Of a DNA stretch of 64,000 nucleotides, positions 12,481-23,272 are shown piece after piece. This DNA is from Ophiura sarsii (Eukaryota > Echinodermata > Ophiuroidea > Amphilepidida > Ophiuridae). The translations under genes and the position numbers were made by a program. The notes under the pieces were generated by a model, which was not told the origin of the DNA, did no database searches, and saw only the letters and a list, made by a program, of their open reading frames with translations. Each line of letters begins with the position of its first letter. The stretch's first letter is position 1. The stretch is from positions 51,127,625 to 51,191,624 of the forward strand of contig CM069446.1 in the NCBI GenBank assembly GCA_035610835.1, given 5' to 3'.

Positions 12481-15467
12481 TAGTTTAAACCTCTTAACAA
12501 AATATGATACATTTAAATCCTTTTATCCGTCCCTAGTAATTATTATGAAACAGATTAATGCTGAACTGATCTAGATCAGATCACTTAAGCGACGGATACA
12601 TTTTCAGAAATATGTCCCTCCCGCATATCGCGGGTATCTTCGGAACAAACGACCCTAAACACGAAGACCATCGTATGAAATGTATACCATTTTCCCTAAT
12701 TTGGCTTGTTTTGATACCCTATATTCACGTTACGTACGTGCAAGGTTTGACAAACTACCCTAATTACATAACTTTTTGGACGGGCCTAGAAACCCCTGTT
12801 GTAATGACCACTGAGCGCTCCAGGGTCTATATATTATGCATATTGCATAGATTGTTTTAGTCTCTAGTGCTTTAATAACTGAAGGAAGGTCCATTAGCCG
12901 CATTTTTTGAGGACAAGGACGGTTTGATACTTCACAGAGATAACTGTTGTTTTGATACTTGATGAATCAATGAGTTATTTGGATTTAATTTAAACATCAA
13001 CCGAAATAGAATGCTGATTAGTCCAACAACAAAAAATGTTATGTTGCCCTCAGCGACCGAGCCTAAAATCTCAAAAAATTAGGGTTGCAATTTGTTTGAA
13101 TTTTATTTTTAAGATTTAAATTTTACCCAAATAGTCAAAATAGTGTACAATTTTCTGCTTGAAATTAATAGGTTTGCTTGAATAAATAGTTTTAAAATTA
13201 TCATCATACTATAAAAATTAGTAAAATTAACATTTACCAATTTTGTCTTGACATGAATCATGAAAGTCAGTGATATTTTCAGGCAAAAAAAAATCGACCG
13301 ACCGACCCGATTTCAAGATTTTTGCCAATTGAGGGCAACACAACAATTTTTTGGGTAGTAATCCGTGGACAAGGACTCTCACGTGAGCCCGAGGTCCTTC
13401 TACTTTGTTTGATACCTGCGGCAAGCCTCAATATAATGATTAGTGACTTGCCAATATCAATGACGTAGTTTGCAAAATATGGCCATTCCCAAAACAATGT
13501 TCAAAGCCCTGGACAAGAGGAGAGAGCGGCATCATGGTTCAGACAAAAGGACAAGTATATGGGGAGTAGGGGGGGGGGGGGGGGGAGTGAGTGTACTCTA
13601 TTTCTTTTAAATACAAGGGCATATCCAGGGGGATTTATAGGGACCCAACCTTCAGGGAAAAATGAAATTTTATACAATTAATTTTTAAAAAGGCCTACGC
13701 AAACATAAGCTCGAGAAGATGCCTCCAAATTAGCTAAAATCCAGGAGCTTCAGGGGCCCTATAATTTGTGCAACTATTTTAATAGCGTGACATCTACTTT
13801 ACATTATCATTGCATCTTACATCCTATTCTTGTACCTCAGGTGATTATTATTGCTGTCATTTTCATTATATCTCTGTATGTTTAGGATCTTGGATCATGT
13901 AAATAAAATATTATGAATGACTGAAAAGGTCACTGCATTGCATCAAGCCAGATAAAGCGATCTTCCCATAATGCATTGCTTCCATTTCATTTTCTGAATT
14001 GGGGAGTATGTATCTGATTCATACACTCTATGTAGTGTTGAACCAATCAGGAAGCAGGAATTACAAATACGCGGAGTGCATTGAAAGTGTCCACTGCACT
14101 CCGCGTGTGCGCCATTCAAATCACGCAGTGCGCGTTTTGTTTTGATTCGTTGTTCAAGATTCGCGGGTTCGCGGATTTTCACTGCGGGTGTTAGCAAACT
14201 TGTTAAGGTGTTTTTAGTCGTTTTACATAGATCAAAATTATGCTTAAATTGTGAATTTTTATTTGTATAGTGTCGTGTATGAATTAGGTCAATGCATGCA
14301 TATTTTTTTGTTTCTCGAAAAATTAGACAAATCAATGCACTTGCGCAAATGTTGATATGCTCACAATAGCACTCCCCCTTCGGGGTCGTGCCATTATTCA
14401 CACATCAACATCAGCGCACGTGCATTGATTTGTCTCATTTCTCTCGAAACAACACATACGCATTTATTGACCTATAATTAACCCCCTGGGCGCTGCCTTG
14501 TCTTTCGTACACAAATTCCCATTGGTCAATTACGTGATATAATCATCTTGATAACCAATTACAATTTTGCTCATAAAATATTTTACCCTAATCTTTTTTG
14601 TCGCAAAAAATTAACTACTGTACCTGCAAAATTACTTTATCACTGCATTTCCAGATTTGGAAATAAAACCTGATTTCCAGATCAGGTCATTTAACTGGCC
14701 TGTTTAGGATGGCATGGTCCAAGGCGATGACAATCACTGTTTCAATTTTAAAACTTGATTGATTTCGAGGAGTGCTTGTTTTGGTCACACAATTCTCTTT
14801 ATACTCTTCTTTAAATGTCTGCTTGCCTTCAAACTCAACCCCTCTAATCGATGTTTGTCTTTTTTAAGACTCTTCTTGTTTAAATTGCAATTCCAACAAT
14901 GTCCCTGATTGGCACAATATTTGACACATCTTAAATCTCAACCAATCAGCAGGTAGTTCTCATGGGGTGAAATGATATGTTGCAAAGGATTATGGATTTG
15001 GTAAACTATTTTCTTTGGCATCAAGCTTATAAAGACAATCACAGCCATCTTTAAATTGGTTGACTTTTAGCATTTGTATGAACAACGTGAAACAAGGCAT
15101 CGTATGACAGGAACCTGTATTGGCTTACAATCTTAGAAAAAATTATGTTTCTTGTCAGGCGAGCAAATTTTGTACTTGGATATAGTCAGTGTCATAACGC
15201 TATGGAGATAATTCCAACAATGCGTGCATATGCACATCCGTGTGTATGCACATCCATGCGTAAACCCGGAAGTGCGTACCGTAAAGCTCGCATGCAAGAG
15301 CTTGAATTTCGTCCATAGCATTATGACAGGGACTATACCATTGCGCAATGTGCATGATCATGTGTGCGCATGCTAAAATCACATGTGTATGGTATGCTAC
15401 GATTACTTTTGCATGTCAAACCGACTAGTTATATAGTCAGTAGGCCCTATGAATAATCCAGGAACCC
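12481..15467. other. No gene recognised; 17-base G tract
   Basis: A G run lies at 13569-13585. A CpG-bearing stretch near 14080-14180 overlaps the longest open frame here (152 codons, minus, 13943-14401). That frame has no signal peptide, domain or visible homology. I do not call a gene. Confidence 0.5.
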
Positions 15468-15708
15468 TTAACAATTTCCAAGAGGCGGGCGTCTACAGAC
15501 GACATTCCAAAATGTCACAAAATGTTTCACGAATGTCAAAATCATTGAATTTCATTACCATTTGGAATCACCATGAGAAATGCATTGAAATAAGTACAAA
15601 CATACCTAGTATTGGTTCAGTAATCCTTGAGATATACCTTGAAAATTGGGAACTGTGTCTGAAAAATCTGTTTTGTATTGTCAGACCAATAGCCACATAA
15701 AGTGTTAA
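15468..15708 (+). mobile_element. TTAA-MITE family, copy 3
   Basis: TTAA lies at 15468-15471 and 15705-15708, with the same interior order as copy 1. The terminal repeats have decayed (CAATTTCC; AAAGTG). Confidence 0.88.
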
Positions 15709-16027
15709 ATTGGCATAATTTGTATGAACAACACGAACCAATGTGTCACTTTACAAGGTGTTACAGTATTAATCCAGAATAGCGTTTCTGAAAGAAATCA
15801 TGTTTCCTTTTTGCCAAACAAATGGCAATGTCCCCCCCCGCTGAAAAAGCAGACACATAGAAAATGAGATCGATTCTAACAATTTAAGCAAAATGCAGAT
15901 AGTGAGATCAAAAGAAAGGCAAACAGATTGTTCAGTCAACACAAAATGTCAACAAAGGGTTCACAAATCCACAGGTATGTATATCGCAAACAAATACAAT
16001 TTTTTTAGTAGCCCTCGATCCAATATA

Positions 16028-16210
16028 CTGTAAAACACTATAGTTTCGTGAATTTAAAATAACTGCTATTTTAGCGGGCATTTAATTTCACGACTCTGGA
16101 AATGTAACTGTTATTTTCAATGCAAAATTGTCAGTTTCGCAGGTATTTCATTGCGTGAATCCGCATCCCTCGCGAAATTAAATCCCTCTCGAAATTAAGT
16201 GGTTTTACAG
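16028..16210. mobile_element. MITE, CTGTAAAAC-ended family, copy B
   Basis: Ends CTGTAAAAC and GTTTTACAG are flanked by TA (16026-16027 and 16211-16212). The interior is homologous to 442-648 in inverted orientation. Confidence 0.8.
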
Positions 16211-16332
16211 TACATGATTGAGCATTCACCATCTGTGTCCAACCCTTAATAGAAACGATACAGTTGTATAAATATGTGAAATTTGAGATTTGTTTACCGA
16301 ATGAAAAGTGAATATCAACACTGTAACAAAGA

Positions 16333-16408
16333 TCAAATTATTCCGCAGAAGTGCACATGTCTTATGAATTAATTCATAAGACATGTGCACTTCTGCGGAA
16401 AAATTTGA
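16333..16408. repeat. 76-bp near-perfect palindrome with no spacer
   Basis: The central 60 bp (16341-16400) read identically on both strands, centred on GAATTAATTC. Eight more bases on each side also pair, apart from the 16340/16401 pair. Total stem is 37 of 38 pairs, with no loop. Confidence 0.97.
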
Positions 16409-16667
16409 AACCCATTATACCTCCTCTCTGATGGGACGGGCAGCAATTTTATTTAGCATTTTCAATTGTTGCTCATATCTGGAATCCTAACATTAAAATA
16501 ATGTTGTTATTAATAGCTATCTACTGAAGATAGCAAGTTTTAGAATGAGAGCCATGAACAACGTTTATTATATCATTGACATTTGCTATCTACAATAAAA
16601 TAGATGACAAATTCTTTTATGCAGTATGAAACATAATATACACATAAATTATTAACCCGACCCCGAC

Positions 16668-16907
16668 GGTTTTTGATGACGTAATCAACCAAGCCTATAT
16701 AGTGAGCACGGTATACTCCGAAAACGAGTAGCTAAAGGCCGTGGCTTAGTGGGTGGGGCGATGGGCCAGAGTCCGGCGGGTCCCCGGATCAATTCCTGTC
16801 CGGTCCACGGATCAATTCCTGTCCAGTCCCCGGCGATTTAGTTGGTGTTTTCGCTTTGAAAATATTGTGATCCCAGTTAAAAACCCTAAGCCGGGGTTAG
16901 GGTTAAC
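16668..16907 (+). mobile_element. tRNA-derived SINE, copy B
   Basis: The A box TGGCTTAGTGG lies at 16742-16752, and a B-box-like GGATCAATTCC at 16786-16796, 44 bp downstream as expected for a tRNA-derived pol III promoter. The B-box segment is tandemly duplicated (GGATCAATTCCTGTCC occurs twice). The tail shares GTTAAAAACC with copy A at 797-1003. Confidence 0.65.
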
Positions 16908-17103
16908 AGGGTTAACATAGCTGTTTACTATTTACTGTAGATAGCAAATTAATGAGCAGTATGAACATGTATGATTATGTATAAATTGTGGCATGTGTTA
17001 GCTATGGTAGATAGCACGTTTTAAAGCAGTGTGGAACCTGTTCTTCATATCAAAATAGTAATTTGCTATCTACTGTAGATAGCAAATTAATGAGCAGTAT
17101 GTA

Positions 17104-17422
17104 CACTGTAAAAAGAAGCGTTTATATTTCTGATAACCCTTAATAAACAGTTCAACACGTTTATTTTTATGTTTTACGTGTAAAGGTATAGGAGGTATTT
17201 GTTGTATAATTATTAACACCCCAAAATGTTTCTTATTGCTGATATGAACATGTTGGTGTGTTAATAAATATTACAAAATTACCTCTATAAACGTGTTGTA
17301 GTGTTTATGCAAACGTTTATCGTATGCAATGCCTCCTATACATTAACACGTAAACATAAAAATAAACGTGTTGAAGTGTTTATTAAGTGTTATCAGAAAT
17401 ATAAACGCTTCTTTTTACAGTT
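17104..17422. mobile_element. 319-bp MITE with TA duplication, inserted in hairpin array
   Basis: Inverted arms of about 95 bp end CACTGTAAAAAGAAGCG and CGCTTCTTTTTACAGTT, with TA at 17102-17103 and 17423-17424. Uninterrupted array units read GCAGTATGTATGATTATG (for example near 19060), which gives the empty site. It is of Tc1/mariner type by its TA target; there is no transposase. Confidence 0.9.
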
Positions 17423-17650
17423 TATGATTATGTATAAATTGTATACCATTGGCATATGTTATCAACTGTAGATAACAAGTTTTAAAGCAGTATGGAACCT
17501 GTTCTACATATCAAAATATTAATTTGCTATCTACTGTAGATAGCAAATTGATGAGCAGAATGTATGATTATATATAAATTGTGCACCATTGGCATATGTT
17601 ATCAACTGTAGATAACAAGTTTTTTAAAGCAGTATGGAACCTGTTATTTA

Positions 17651-17803
17651 GGGGTTCAATAAGGTTTCAGAGTTGTTTATCTTGAATCGACAACGGTAAG
17701 ACGGGTTTATTTTGCGAGGGCAGCTTTAGCTGCCCGAGCAAAATAAACCCGTCTTACCGTTGTCGATTCAAGATAAACAACGACGAAGACCTTGTTGAAC
17801 CCC
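17651..17803. repeat. 153-bp long foldback hairpin
   Basis: The core arms of 44 bp (starting GTTGTTTATC near 17672) are exact inverted copies. They close on a second GGGCAGCT-TT-AGCTGCCC hairpin. The outer arms GGGGTTCAATAAGGT and ACCTTGTTGAACCCC pair with one mismatch. It could be a foldback transposon or a source of double-stranded RNA. Confidence 0.93.
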
Positions 17804-18204
17804 GTTCAACAACGACCAAACATATTTACATCATTCAAATGTGAATATCGTTTTGGATAATTAATGAAAACAAGTACAAAACTTGTTTTAATAGGCTTAA
17901 TTTGACATAAAAAAAATAGCTGCTCTTTAAAAATCGAGAAAAAAAAGTTTACGTTTATTATAATTAGGCCCTTATTTGGACATCGTCCGATCCCCGTAAA
18001 TGGGCGATCAAACTTCAGAATGGTTACAAAAGGTTACAAAAGGTAAACATGAGAGAAGACAAATTATTTCGCAAGTTAAATTGTGAAATTAAAAATATTT
18101 TATAAATAGCATTTTATTCACACACCACCTTTAACATTCGGAGAAAAATTAAATCAAGAATGCGTTTAATTTACACAACACATTTTGATACATGTTTATA
18201 GAAT
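17804..18204. other. No gene recognised
   Basis: AT-rich sequence between the foldback and the LINE fragment; nothing else was identified. Confidence 0.5.
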
Positions 18205-18570
18205 ATTACCCCCAAGCTACAGAAAGAGCTAGATGGCTGCTACACCAGAATGCTGCGAGTAGTACTCAATGTCAACTGGAAACAACATATACCAAACACC
18301 CAACTGTATGGTGACCTCCCCAAAATAAGCCAGAAGATCCGGAAGAGAAGAACAAGGTTTGCTGGCCACTGTTACAGAAGTGAGGAGCCAGTATCCAAAC
18401 TGGTGCACTGGATCCCCAAACATGGCAAAAGAAAGCCGGGACGACCTGCCCTGACATTTATCGATCTACTCAAGCAAGATACTGGACTGGAGACGAGTGA
18501 CATAAAGACAGCAATGAACGACAGAAGAGTGTGGAGAAACATCGTAGATCGGGGACACGACCCGAATTAA
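18205..18570 (+). mobile_element. LINE 3' end: C-terminal tail of a reverse-transcriptase ORF
   Basis: The open frame continues upstream of the Met at 18250 to about 18205 and ends with TAA at 18568-18570. It contains LDGCYTRMLR, RRTRFAGHCYR and the basic motif GKRKPGRPALTF. This set (YTRMLR, RFxGHCxR, KRxxGRP) is characteristic of the region after the RT domain in non-LTR retrotransposon polyproteins of invertebrates. The upstream RT and endonuclease are absent, so this is a 5'-truncated copy. GTAAGT repeats just after the stop may be its 3' tail. Confidence 0.8.
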
Positions 18571-19023
18571 GTGTAAGTGTAAGTTGTATAAAATCAAAAC
18601 ACACCCCTCCGTTTCAATAGTGATACGGTCCTGGAGATCAAAGCGAACACATTTCGCCGCGATGATGCAAAAATTGCGATTCTCTTGCGCTCAGGTAGCG
18701 ACGGTTCGGCTAAAATTGTGGCTTTAGAAGTGAACCTTTACATATGGCCCTCGCCAAGAATATTTTCCTCAGGGGTATAGCTACATTTTGGTATATAAAG
18801 CTATTTGCTAAATTTAAGGATTTCATGGCGAAATGCATTTATACGCCGAAAAAAGTGAACAAATTTGTGCGAACATTTTTGTTTGTTTACAATTTTGCGG
18901 TTTCCAAATAAGGTTCGCTATCCTAGTAATTTGCATATGAACAGTGGGTTTATCTCAAATCAACAACGCTTTGTTACTGTACTTAAGGTATGGGGGAGTT
19001 GTTGAAATATATATCAAAATATT
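18571..19023. other. No gene recognised
   Basis: I found no repeat family, RNA gene or coding signal. Confidence 0.45.
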
Positions 19024-19470
19024 AATTTGCTATCTACTGGAGATAGCAAATTGATGGGCAGTATGTATGATTATGTATAAATGTTAAACCATTGGCATGT
19101 GCTAGCAATTGTAGATAGCATGTTTTGCAGCAGTACGGAACATGTTCTTTATCAAAAAACTAATTTGCTATCTACTGGAGATAGTAAATTGATGGGCAGT
19201 ATGTGATTATGTATATCTTTATGAATACCAATGACCGTTGATAGCATATTATTTTAAGCAGTATAAAACATGTTACATACAACACATCAAAGCACTAATT
19301 TGATATCTATTGGAGTTGGCAATTTGATGAGCAGTATGTGATCATGTATAAAGTATTGATACTTGCTGTCTACCGAAGATAGCAAACATATTGATAGAGC
19401 AGGATATGATCTCGCACACCCATTATATCATAACCAGTGTCTGCAATCTACTGTAGATTGCAAATTGTCT
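19024..19470. repeat. Hairpin-repeat array, second block
   Basis: This continues the array of 16516-17640. Palindromes include AATTTGCTATCT-ACTGG-AGATAGCAAATT (19024-19052), a G-T wobble version ending GATAGT (19162-19190), GCTGTC/GATAGC (near 19364-19382), and GCAATC/GATTGC (19443-19461), where both stem halves changed together. Linkers again carry GGGCAGTATG. Confidence 0.87.
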
Positions 19471-20283
19471 TTTTAACAGTGCTGAGCATGATACATTGAC
19501 CAGATGTATAAAGCTAAGTGTTGTTTTAAAGCTTACGAAAAACATGCATGAAAATATAATCTCAATTTTTATTTTGAAAGACAAAACCATGCTTTTGATG
19601 TGTTTGACAAGGTACTATGGCAGGATGGCTCCACTGCAGCGTGTAAACTTTTATCCCACAATACCACAAAATGTATAATAGATAGGGTTTTTCTTTTGTA
19701 CAGATCCGGCGATGCTAACTATGAACAGCCATATATAATGATATAGGTTGGTTAAGGAATTGAACCAAGGATTCCTGCGTGGGAGCCCTAGAGCATGGCT
19801 GTTCAATCTCTAATCGCTCCAGTATTACGTCCGCTAGGTCTGTGAGAATTGAGTGCAAAATGTTGCAAGTTGTACGTACGGTGGTTCCATGTTTAAAGTG
19901 GTAACAGGCAGAAATGCTATTGCGATACAGGAAGATTATCAGGGCTCTTGTGGAACGGTTCCAAGCAATGGTCAAATCAATCTTGATCATCACATGGCTC
20001 GTTGGATTACGCCTACATGACAATATGCCCAGCTGTTAATCTCCTGCAGCAAATGTTATGATAATTTTGTTTGTTTAGAATGGTACAAATATTATGGCAC
20101 TTACCTTGCTTCCATTTCATGTATATCAAATCCCAGTTGTTCTGCTAATGTACCTGTAAACAAAACAAACAATAAATTACATATTTATTAATTACAGGTA
20201 CTCAATAAACAATATGTAAGAGGTGTTTTTTTACAAATAGATTACAGACGCCAAAAAAACCCACCCCTTTTCAACCGGTTGAC
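19471..20283. other. No gene recognised
   Basis: The 102-codon minus-strand open frame at 19715-20023 has no recognisable domain. I treat it as chance or transposon debris. Confidence 0.45.
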
Positions 20284-20836
20284 GGACCTCTCAGGTAGGG
20301 TCCAAAGAAGATTTAAGGTCTTCCCACAAGGACCTCTCAGGTAGTGTCCAAAGAAGATTTAAGGTCTTCCCACAAGGACCTCTCAGGTAGTGTCCAAAGA
20401 AGATTTAAGGTCTTCCCACAAGGACCTCTCAGGTAGGGTCCAAAGAAGATTTAAGGTCTTCCCACAAGGACCTCTCAGGTAGTGTCCAAAGAAGATTTAA
20501 GGTCTTCCCACAAGGACCTCTCAGGTAGTGTCCAAAGAAGATTTAAGGTCTTCCCACAAGGACCTCTCAGGTAGGGTCCAAAGAAGATTTAAGGTCTTCC
20601 CACAAGGACCTCTCAGGTAGTGTCCAAAGAAGATTTAAGGTCTTCTCACAAGGACCTCTCAGGTAGGGTCCAAAGAAGATTTAAGGTCTTCCCACAAGGA
20701 CCTCTCAGGTAGTGTCCAAAGAAGATTTAAGGTCTTCTCACAAGGACCTCTCAGGTAGTGTCCAAAGAAGATTTAAGGTCTTCCCACAAGGACCTCTCAG
20801 GTAGGGTCCAAAGAAGATTTAAGGTCTTCTCACAAT
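20284..20836. repeat. 46-bp minisatellite, 12 copies
   Basis: The unit begins GGACCTCTCAGGTAG and ends CTTCCCACAA. Twelve copies follow without spacers. Base 16 is G or T in the order G,T,T,G,T,T,G,T,G,T,T,G; copies 8, 10 and 12 also have TTCTCAC for TTCCCAC. The copies are otherwise nearly identical, so the array is young or homogenised. Confidence 0.97.
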
Positions 20837-20873
20837 GCATTGCGCGAACGCCAGCCAACTAAAGTGTTTTTTT

Positions 20874-21316
20874 CACACAATGCATTTGTCGAGTTCTTAA
20901 GTTTTAGAAATAATAAAAAGGAAAACTGATAACTAATTTATTCATTGATGTAAACTAGAACCTAAAGAGCTCCAACTATGAACGTGTTATGAAGCCATGA
21001 TTGCGTGCATATGTCTATGGAAACCGAGACAAATTGGAGACAAGAAATAGGGCATTTTACAAAAACACAATGTATTGTGGTGGTGTCTTTAAAATCACAC
21101 AATGCATTTGTCGAGTTCTTAAGTTTTAGAAATAATAAAAAGGAAAACTGATAACTAATTTATTCATTGATGTTAACTAGAACCTAAGAGCTCCAACTAT
21201 GAACGTGTTATGAAGCCATGATTGCGTGCATATGTCTATGGAAACCGAGACAAATTGGAGACCAGAAATAGGGCATTTTACAAAAACACAATGTATTGTG
21301 GTGGTGTCTTTAAAAT
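20874..21316 (+). repeat. 222-bp direct duplication
   Basis: Two adjacent copies (20874-21095 and 21096-21316) begin CACAATGCATTTGTCGAG and end GTGGTGTCTTTAAAATC. They differ at only a few positions. Confidence 0.95.
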
Positions 21317-22277
21317 CTTCTTTAAGTTGGGTCGGTGAGTCGGTCCGTCAAGCTTTTTATTGTTGTTCTTTCAAAATGACACAACAAATTTAAAAATCTG
21401 TAAAATGTTGACATTTTTTGACAAACTGAAAAAACAAAATAAATCCCAAATTTCAATTTTATTTAGTCGGTATTCATTTGTACAAGAAAACTTTGCACCC
21501 AATTTGACAAAAGTGTGTGGTCAGGCCGGTAGAACAAAGTGTTTTTTCACAACCTAAACAGGAAGTAGCACAGGTTCGGAAGAGGCCATTCTGATGAAAT
21601 TTGGTGATAAAGAATAAAGCTGTCGGACGGGATTAATTTCTTTGGTTTAATAAATTGGAAAAAAAAGATTTACAATTTCCAGCAAAAGGGGATGTACGAG
21701 TTTGATCTTATTCTGTGATTGCCTGGTCATGACGTGTGTGCCATGATAGGATGTTATGGTTCACTCAAGGGTACTGCTTGCTCTGACAAAGTTTCAACAT
21801 TATTATGCAGTTCGAATCTTCCGTCCTATACTTGCAATGCATTAGTAAAGACCTATTATTCTGCAGATTGTGTCACTGGAGCGATATTTTGGTTGACCAA
21901 TATCCTTCCAACTTGGTCAGTTGGTTACCTGCACTGCATGAATACACTTTAAGCATGTATTAATATGCCAATTGTATATGTAGCAGTCACAAAATGCAGT
22001 ACAGACTATTATTTTTGAATTTTGTCTTTTTTAATTTTTGAAATATTTTGATTTTTTTTTTTAGGAATTTTTTTTTAGGAATTTTTTTTAAAAAAATGCA
22101 ATTTCTTGAGAAATTTTTGGGATTTTAAAAAAAAAAATAGAATTTTTAGGAAAAAAAATTAATTGTCTGTACTTTGAAGAAAAAAATGTTATTGATATTT
22201 TTACAATATTATGGTGATTTTCTTTTTGATTTTTGATTTTTTTTTGTCAAGTCAGATTCTCACTGCATAATAATGAT
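21317..22277. other. No gene; A/T-rich low-complexity block
   Basis: Positions 22010-22255 are dominated by runs of T and A. The open frames at 21360 and 21719 show no family features. Confidence 0.5.
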
Positions 22278-22429
22278 AAAATTGGATGGATTTTTTCGCA
22301 TGATACACAAATATATTGGTCTCGCTATGAGTTTTAAAAATATTGTGCTCGACTACGTCTCGCACAATATTTTTTAAAACTCATAGCTCGTGCAATATCT
22401 TTGTGTATCACGCTCAATCCATCCAATTT
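22278..22429. repeat. 152-bp foldback hairpin
   Basis: The inverted arms start AAATTGGATGGATT and end AATCCATCCAATTT. The inner arms pair TATGAGTTTTAAAAATATTG with CAATATTTTTTAAAACTCAT. The loop is about 13 bases, with a few mismatches. Confidence 0.85.
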
Positions 22430-23035
22430 GATATCAAACCAGTTAAATGGTTACTGAGCTGCGGATCTTTTGCCAGAAGAGGGGAGTGGAAGAAAGAAAG
22501 ATAGCTAGTAAATACCAGACCTGAGCTGATGCTTGAATAAGAAAAAACTGATCGCAGTTGGAGTTGGAGTAATGGCCGCAACTACTGAATGCGGCATATA
22601 TACTAGACACAAATTGTAATGGTTTATAACCCAAGTCATGGTACATTCAAGGGTACTTGTTTGACATAGCTCTGCTTTAGTGCCTCTCTTCAGTCCCCCT
22701 TCATCAATCCCCCCTCATTAGCCATGCACACGTATACATTATAGACCGTGGATACACAGAACCTTAGGCTCCTTAGCCGAAATTGGTGACCACAGACCAG
22801 AGGCAACTGCTCAAATTACTAATTTTGCTTGTACACTAACAAAGCGAAGCAGATTGCCAAACGAGAGGGAAACCAGCACACACCAGTATGGGGTACGGAA
22901 TGACTGCATACAGAGAGAGTGTTGGTAGGTAGTTCATCTACATGTGTTTCTACCACTTGGATTCATAAAAATAAGCATGGGAAAATACACACTATAGGCG
23001 AGGAGAAATGGGCAAATGGTCAAATCTATGATCTA
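22430..23035. other. No gene recognised
   Basis: No exon-like frame or repeat was identified here. Confidence 0.45.
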
Positions 23036-23272
23036 CAGGGTGGTTCAATAAAACGTTGACAGTTTTTAGAAGCCAAGTGGACAGAGTGAAATGGGACAGA
23101 CTTTGTTCAAATAGCTGTTTTTAACAACCGTAAGGTTATTTGTAACAATATTTTCAGCATAGATGGTCAAGACCATATAGTTGATGAATACTGAAAATTT
23201 TAGTATTTTTTAAATCTACAGAATTTAAAAAAAAGGCTTAAAAAACTGTCAACGTTTTATTGAACCACCCTG
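23036..23272. mobile_element. 237-bp Tc1/mariner-type MITE
   Basis: Terminal inverted repeats CAGGGTGGTTCAATAAAACG (left) and CGTTTTATTGAACCACCCTG (right) are flanked by TA (23034-23035, 23273-23274). There is no transposase. CAGGGTG-type ends with TA targets are usual for mariner-derived MITEs. Confidence 0.93.

Larger units (their letters stand above)
16516..17640. repeat. Hairpin-repeat array, main block
   Basis: A repeat of about 140 bp contains two alternating palindromes. Type A is GCTATCTACTGTAGATAGC, with AATTT/AAATT extensions (17060-17088 and 17521-17549). Type B is GTTATCAACTGTAGATAAC (17458-17476 and 17598-17616). Linkers share GAGCAGTATG and ATGATTATGTATAAATTG. A SINE (16668-16907) and a MITE (17104-17422) are embedded in it. 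No open frame runs through the units. Confidence 0.88.

Noticed and set aside
13943..14401. 152-codon minus-strand open frame
   Set aside because: No signal peptide, domain, repeat or family resemblance. It overlaps a CpG-bearing stretch where stops are less frequent.
16516..19470. CRISPR-like array (palindromic repeats at regular spacing)
   Set aside because: Spacers are themselves homologous, spacing is ~60-80 and ~140 bp, there are no cas genes, and the DNA is clearly from an animal genome.
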